A stretch of 64,000 nt of DNA. Origin: Byssochlamys sp. IMV 00236. Lineage: Eukaryota > Ascomycota > Eurotiomycetes > Eurotiales > Thermoascaceae. Below the pieces are notes generated by a model that did no database searches, was not told the origin of the DNA, and saw nothing but the letters and a program-made list of their open reading frames with translations. Below are positions 59,020 to 64,000 of this stretch, piece after piece. Each line of letters begins with the position of its first letter. Within the stretch, counting starts at the first letter, position 1. Where the stretch lies: the NCBI GenBank assembly GCA_001931875.2, contig MSJH02000793.1, positions 1 through 64,000 on the forward strand, in the 5' to 3' direction. A program made the translations under genes and the position numbers.

Positions 59020-60941
59020 CTACCGGGGGTCAACAGTGTCGAAAGAAATGAGGCCATTAAAATCGGTCTGATTGCTATTCGGATGTTGACTTTGCAATCC
59101 TTGCATCGCGAAGTCGAACCCGGAGCCATCCAGCCCACCCGGAGACGACAGGCCTAGGTTGAGATTCTGCTTCGAGTACATCTCGCTCAGCATTGTGCCA
59201 TCGTCCGAGAAGGTAGAAGGGTGTTCGCTTCCCAGGGCCAACATGTCTGGAGTCGGGCCATGATGGATGGTCGAGAGGGGTGGTGACTGATCTGCGATCA
59301 GAGGGTCGGCTGGGCCAACGGTCGAGACTGGGGACGCTGTTTGCATCATCATTTTAGAGTGGTCCACCATGGGAGACGGAGACATGAAGCCAAGGTTATA
59401 CTGAGCGCCCATGTTAGTAACAAGAGACATCGGCTCAGATGTAGGCCCTGGTGCGAAAAACGAAGGACTGGCAAAGTCCGAAGTGGAGGCTGTCGTGGTA
59501 GCTGACATGGGGTACGAGCGGAAGTCCATCCCATAAGCACCTGACGTGTCAATACGCAAATTTGGTGCTAACGGTTGAGCGGACTGAGGAATAGGAGCGA
59601 AAATGCTAGGGTCAGGCGTGAACTGAGTCGTTGGCTGCTGCATGTGGAACGATGGCATCGGGTTCTGCATAGCAGAAAAGTCAATGGCAACGGGCACGGA
59701 CCGACTGCGTTGGCGCTTGTGTCCGCGACCAGCCTGCAAATGCATCGGGAAGTGGTTCTCTGGGTACATTCCCATGAAGTTCTGGGCCACATGGTTCGGC
59801 TGTGAGGCCGGACGGTGGATGACAGGAGACGACATGGGAGCAGACATCGGATAATGGTTGAAAGCCAGACGGTTCTGGAATGATTCAAGAGACACAAGCT
59901 TCGCAAGCTGAACGCTCAGGACTTTAGGATGACCTCCGAGGTGATGGACTAAGATCTGGCTGGCCTGCTGATCTTCCGTGAAATCTCCACACTGATAAAA
60001 TCCGCCCGAGTTCGACGAATCCATGTAGAACAACGGCGGCCGATTCAACTCGACAATGAGACCACCAGGCCGTGGTGGGGTACCGTTGGCATTAGGCGTT
60101 TGGTCGCCGGATTCAAGCGTGATGTTTTTGATATGGGAAAAGGGGTATTCGATTTTGTACCCTGCAGAATCGTTGTTGATATAGTAGGTCATACTGGCCT
60201 TCTCTGGGGAGTAGAAAATAACCAGGTCCATCGCGTTTTGTCCAACGCGGCGCCAGCTGCCAATGCTCAGAGAGCGGCAGGTAAAGTGATGAATGACTGC
60301 GATTCAATCAGTAACCCCAGGGCAAACAAATTTTGCTATCTCGTAACATACCGATTTTGCCGGAGTGCGCAGATTCACCGTTATACGCTCCAGCAGTGCC
60401 GTATCCTCCCAGGCCGCTCGTGCGACCAAAAAGGTCTCTGGTTCCAGGTTTGTTTGGGTCAAATTGCATAGCCAGGTATTGACGCATTGATTCCGGGATC
60501 GAGTCGCAGTCTTCGCCAGTCTCGATGCTCTTTTTCGCGATCATCTTGATCTTGGCTCGTCTATCGCAAACCATCAGTTCCTAGTCCCCAGAGTGCATGA
60601 CGCAATAACCGTCCAAGACTGTCCTACCTGTTCTGGAACCAGATCTGCACCGATCGTTCCGTCATGTTGATCTCCTGCGCTATCCTTTCACGGACGGCAG
60701 CTGTCGGAGTGGGGTTCTTGTTGAACTCGAGCTCGAGCGTGACCAATTGATCCTGGGTCGCCCGCTGGCGTTTCTGGTTCTTCTGCTGCTGCGTCAAGGT
60801 GCTCTTTCGCGCTGGACGACGAGAGCCAGACTGGGATGCAGGGGCGGTCGAACTCGAGTTCGATGGCGAGGGGGTGGAGGCCGTAGGCGTCGTAGTTGCC
60901 GACGTCGACGACGACGGGGCGGGAGTGTCTGTCGAAGACAT
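59020..60941 (-). CDS. Homeobox transcription factor
   Basis: Exons: 60941-60628, 60560-60352 and 60296-59020, giving 599 residues. A Ser/Thr/Pro-rich N-terminus is followed by a homeodomain (about residues 56-115) with [40 protein letters not shown] and the recognition helix end WFQNRRAKIKM. The first intron falls within that helix. Downstream is a conserved region ([54 protein letters not shown]) typical of one group of fungal homeobox factors linked to conidiation and secondary metabolism, such as HbxA/Hbx1. Orthology is likely but not proven by eye. The C-terminal ~250 residues are Pro/Ser/Met/Gln-rich. Confidence 0.9.
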
Positions 60942-61880
60942 AGTTCAGGATATATATAAAGAAGAAACCGGGTCGACGATCAGAGATGGGCGTTATCCGG
61001 GATGCCGGATCCGCCGTGATCGAGTCGAAAGAGTAAATCGAGAAGAGGCCAATTCGTCTGTCTCGAAGCCGCCTCAAGCGCGCGAGAAAGACAGTCAAAG
61101 GAATGGAAGCCCTGCTCCGCGACCGGACGACGCGAGTCCGTCCGGTTTGTCTTTTTGGGATCGAGAAGCCGTGCTGACAGGCGTGGACAGGCGATGAAGG
61201 AAGAAGCTGACCTAGGCAGCTGGAGTGTAGAAGACGAGGCCGTGAGGGCAAGTTGAGTCGGAAACGACTGAACTGGGCTGGCACGAAGTGAGTGTCCTGG
61301 CAGTTGTAGTGGTAGTAGTCTTGTGTGGTAAAAGCTGGTCAGGCAAAGGTGAGAACGGTAGGGACCGATCGAATGAATCGAAGAGAGCCGAATGAGCGGT
61401 ATGGACGCCGTAAAGGAGTGAACGGACGATCCGTGAGGCAGGAAAAGAGAAAGGAAAGGAAAGAAACGGGAGGAAAGATGGACAGCAGGTAGGGTCGGAG
61501 ATGACGTTGGAGGATATGAAAGATTGGAGGAGAGAAAGGAAAAGGAAGGCGAAGAGAGGGAGAGATCGTGAGGGACTGAACTGACTCTAGCCTGGGCAGC
61601 GAGGAGAGAGAGGGCGCGACAGGGCCCAGCGGGCCGGGAGGGAGTGGACGGGTTCCTAAGCCCGGCGGTTGGTGGGCTGTACCAGATGGTACGGTCTTGT
61701 TCCTGTCTGGTTCCTGTCTGGTTCCTGTCTGGTTCCTGTCTGGTTCCTGGCATTATTTTGCCCTGGAGGGGGGAGAACGGCGGCCTGACTGGTGGACCGT
61801 GCGAGGCCTGAGACCGCCTTGGCGGATCCTGCGGAGGGCGGTCAGGCCTGCCCCAGGAGCAAAAAGTCAGGAAAAACACA
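60942..61880 (-). promoter_or_regulatory. Long pyrimidine-rich leader/promoter of the homeobox gene
   Basis: On the minus strand this stretch is dominated by C/T with repeated TTCCTTTCC-like blocks. One frame stays open for about 300 codons (61879-60980), but the translation is low-complexity Ser/Leu/Pro without domains. It is best read as a long 5' leader and promoter, common for fungal developmental regulators. Confidence 0.5.
61699..61749. repeat. 11-bp tandem repeat, about 4.6 copies
   Basis: GTTCCTGTCTG is repeated four times without change at 61699-61742 and followed by a partial fifth unit. It lies about 760-810 bp upstream of the homeobox ATG. Confidence 0.92.
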
Positions 61881-61920
61881 CACCGAATTGCCCAACTTTG
61901 CCTGTCTGTCGTCCTCTAGT

Positions 61921-61950
61921 TACCATACCATACCATACCATACCATACCG
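61921..61950. repeat. (TACCA)n pentanucleotide repeat
   Basis: Five perfect TACCA units and a sixth with one change. Confidence 0.9.
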
Positions 61951-64000
61951 TAGGTACCGTATCTTGGTCCCCTCTCTGCGCTGCCGCCGTTGTCCGTCTG
62001 TCGCCCTATTCTACTTCTACTACTACTTTGGCTCTCGACTGGGCTTGGAGCAGCACTCCAGAGTCCAGGGAGAACTACTCTCGCCCACACGCCTGCCAGG
62101 CCAATCAAGACCACCCTGCATTCTTCTCCACGACATCATCCCACCGCTGACGGGTTAGGTATTATTCATGTCCCCAGTATGAGTTGCACTATTATCAATC
62201 CAGTCACATCCTCATACAGAAGGTGAGATAATCCTCAAGTGGTAAATAGCTAATGATACGGTCGAGGACTCCAGAGACTGCATAGGCTGGTGTAAGTCCA
62301 GTGACGAAAGAACTACTGGGCCCAACATGGATCAACCAGTTGTGCTCCGTCCACCCTCGGGCAGTGGTATCACTGTTACGACGATACGAAAGCCATCCAC
62401 GGGTGAGTGATGCTGGCTGAGGCAGTTGTTTTGCTCCGCTGTGCCTGTTGTTGTTCCTGCGCACACCTGTATCGTGAGAGCAGCACTTGATTGGACATGA
62501 GAGCCAGAGTACAGTTACCAATGGAGCAGACGCTGCAGACACGGTTGACCACGTAGGTACGCCTGGGACACAGAGTGGTGCCACGGCATAGCAGGCATTC
62601 TAGAGGACAGCATCGGGTGCATGGTCGATCTCCAATGCAGGGCGAGAGAGCCCTGGCTGGCTGGCGACAGGGCGCATCGCTGCGAACTGGAAAACTCGTC
62701 CACTTCCTGTCAATGCAGGAGTCACGTTTTACTCGGGGAATAATGGCCGAGAATTTTGTCTCTATCAATTCTTTCTTTTTTATCGACGACGATTGATATC
62801 AAGAGAAGAAAGGCAACGACAGCGGCACCCTTCTCGCCACCAGCAAGGGGAAAGCTCATGCCAGATAGAGGACTCCCTATCATTATTTGCATAGACCCGT
62901 GCTTTCAACAACAATACCATAATCCTTCTATAGAGGCCTTCGGACATCAAACGGAAACCAGCTTTGCGCTGGGCGGGGCGTTCTTCGTTGGGATCCAGTT
63001 CTTGTTGCACTGGTCCGCCGCCAACAAGACTGGTAGAAGACGATCGTTCTCGATAGAGGAGCGGCCTATGCAGCGGCGGATGCGCCTCGAACACCGGAAG
63101 CCATGATGAGCCAACTGACTTCTAAACAAAGACAAGTTGTCGCGTGCAAAGTTTCACGTCCGCGCCCCCGGGGCACACAATGGATCATCCAGATCACCTG
63201 CAACCCGCAGGTGGTTTCCGCGCGGTACATAAACTTTGTCAAGGATGCATTTCTTTTCGTATTGTATCAGGAAGCCCATTGCGTAACACGGCGGCAAGCC
63301 AGTGTTTACAGCACCTCTTACCTGTGCAACAATCTGAACCTTCAGGTATGTAGTAGTAGTAGAAGACCGGTACCTTGGATGAAGGGTTCTTCGGTCAGTC
63401 TCGACCACTTCTATCCTTGGATTCTAGCGGGTATCTGTGACCGGGACGCGCGACTCGGGATCAACAGAAACCACCAAGGGTGTCCCCCTGAAACGTGCAA
63501 CAGGTTTCGACGGCGTCTGACGGGAGTGCGCGTCCGCTCCCCTCCGTGTTGAAGCCCGCATTGGTCCACTTGGCGGCGGCCACTTCCAGCCTAGCGTCAG
63601 GTACCCGCGGATCGCTCGCACTCTGGGCTGCGCTCATTGGACACTCGGTTCTGACAGCTGGAGATGCACGATGCTGGCGCCTCAGAGGCTGGCCTTGGAC
63701 AGATCATATCCACGCAGCCCATCTACGGTTCGATACGCGCTGCTCAGCTCAGATCCTGCTGCAAAAGTTTGCGCACAGATATAGTCGCGGCTGATTAAGT
63801 TAACCGTCGAAGACGTCAAGCAGTATCGCCGTAGCTCTGTCGCTTCCAGAACAACATCAAGATGGACCAAGACCAAGAAGAGCAATCAGGTGGGATGCAA
63901 GACGGAGGATGCCCCGCAGAGCCGTCGGGACGCGGAGCTTCTCTGGCAGTTCCGGGCCAAACGGCCAAACTGGAATTGGTGTAGTGATGGCCCAGAACGG
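61951..64000. other. Terminal 2 kb, no gene confidently supported
   Basis: Several frames of 60-150 codons exist. The most protein-like is a Cys-rich minus-strand frame at 62376-62768 (CTRCCPLECLLC, VNRVCSVCSIGNC), overlapping another minus frame at 62204-62584 with a possible donor after CGATACAG near 62468. A short plus frame starts at 63862 (MDQDQEEQSGG) close to the window end and may be the first exon of a gene beyond it. None has a recognisable family. Confidence 0.35.

Noticed and set aside
60980..61879. 299-codon open frame on the minus strand
   Set aside because: Low-complexity Ser/Leu/Pro translation of a pyrimidine-rich leader upstream of the homeobox ATG; no domain or family feature.
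1..64000. tRNA, rRNA, CRISPR or secondary-metabolite backbone genes
   Set aside because: Scanned by eye for B-box-like GGTTCGA contexts, regular spacer repeats and PKS/NRPS/terpene motifs; none was convincing.

Overview
The window is nuclear DNA of a filamentous ascomycete, most probably an Aspergillus or close Eurotiales relative. Genes are split by short (mostly 41-150 bp) introns with GTAAGT/GTATGT-type donors and CTAAC-type branch sites. The products include many familiar Eurotiales proteins: a GPI-anchored Cys-rich protein, a LaeA-like methyltransferase, two Zn(II)2Cys6 regulators, Hem25, Rox3/Med19, SmD3, Gep4, a HAM1-domain protein and a homeobox factor. The species cannot be fixed from the sequence. 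I rebuilt gene models by joining open frames at splice sites; every complete model sums to a whole number of codons.

Layout. 0-23 kb is gene-poor and accessory. It holds two cell-surface Cys-rich proteins (1905-2702 and 13341-14516, the second broken by a 20-N assembly gap), a secreted FAD oxidoreductase (3625-5242), a decayed Arg/Gly-rich frame (7137-8190), a nine-exon LaeA-like methyltransferase (9397-10889), an uncharacterised Cys-rich protein (11578-12264), the conserved CCR4-NOT subunit Caf40/CNOT9 (15691-17075), and a dispersed, decaying family of tiny membrane-protein modules (0.3-0.65, 18.5-20.3 and 21.4-22.5 kb). 24-37 kb is housekeeping: prefoldin 1, a coiled-coil protein, the mitochondrial glycine carrier Hem25, a kinase-like protein, a 2-oxoglutarate dioxygenase and Mediator subunit 19. 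38-45 kb holds two divergent Zn(II)2Cys6 regulators around a 1.6 kb promoter region. 47-64 kb holds a HAM1-domain protein, a 124-bp MITE with TA target-site duplication, the very-long-chain hydroxyacyl-CoA dehydratase, an Irc6/p34-like adaptin-binding protein, SmD3 divergent from Gep4, and a homeobox regulator with a long pyrimidine-rich leader.

There is no obvious biosynthetic cluster: the FAD oxidoreductase, methyltransferase and dioxygenase are far apart and no polyketide synthase, peptide synthetase or terpene cyclase is present. The most unusual part is the small membrane-module family. Two module types (X and Y), each with its own intron, occur as at least six copies on both strands. 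The Y introns look better conserved than the exons beside them, and one plus-strand Y copy is followed by the remains of a larger multi-exon gene. I found no tRNA, rRNA or CRISPR array.
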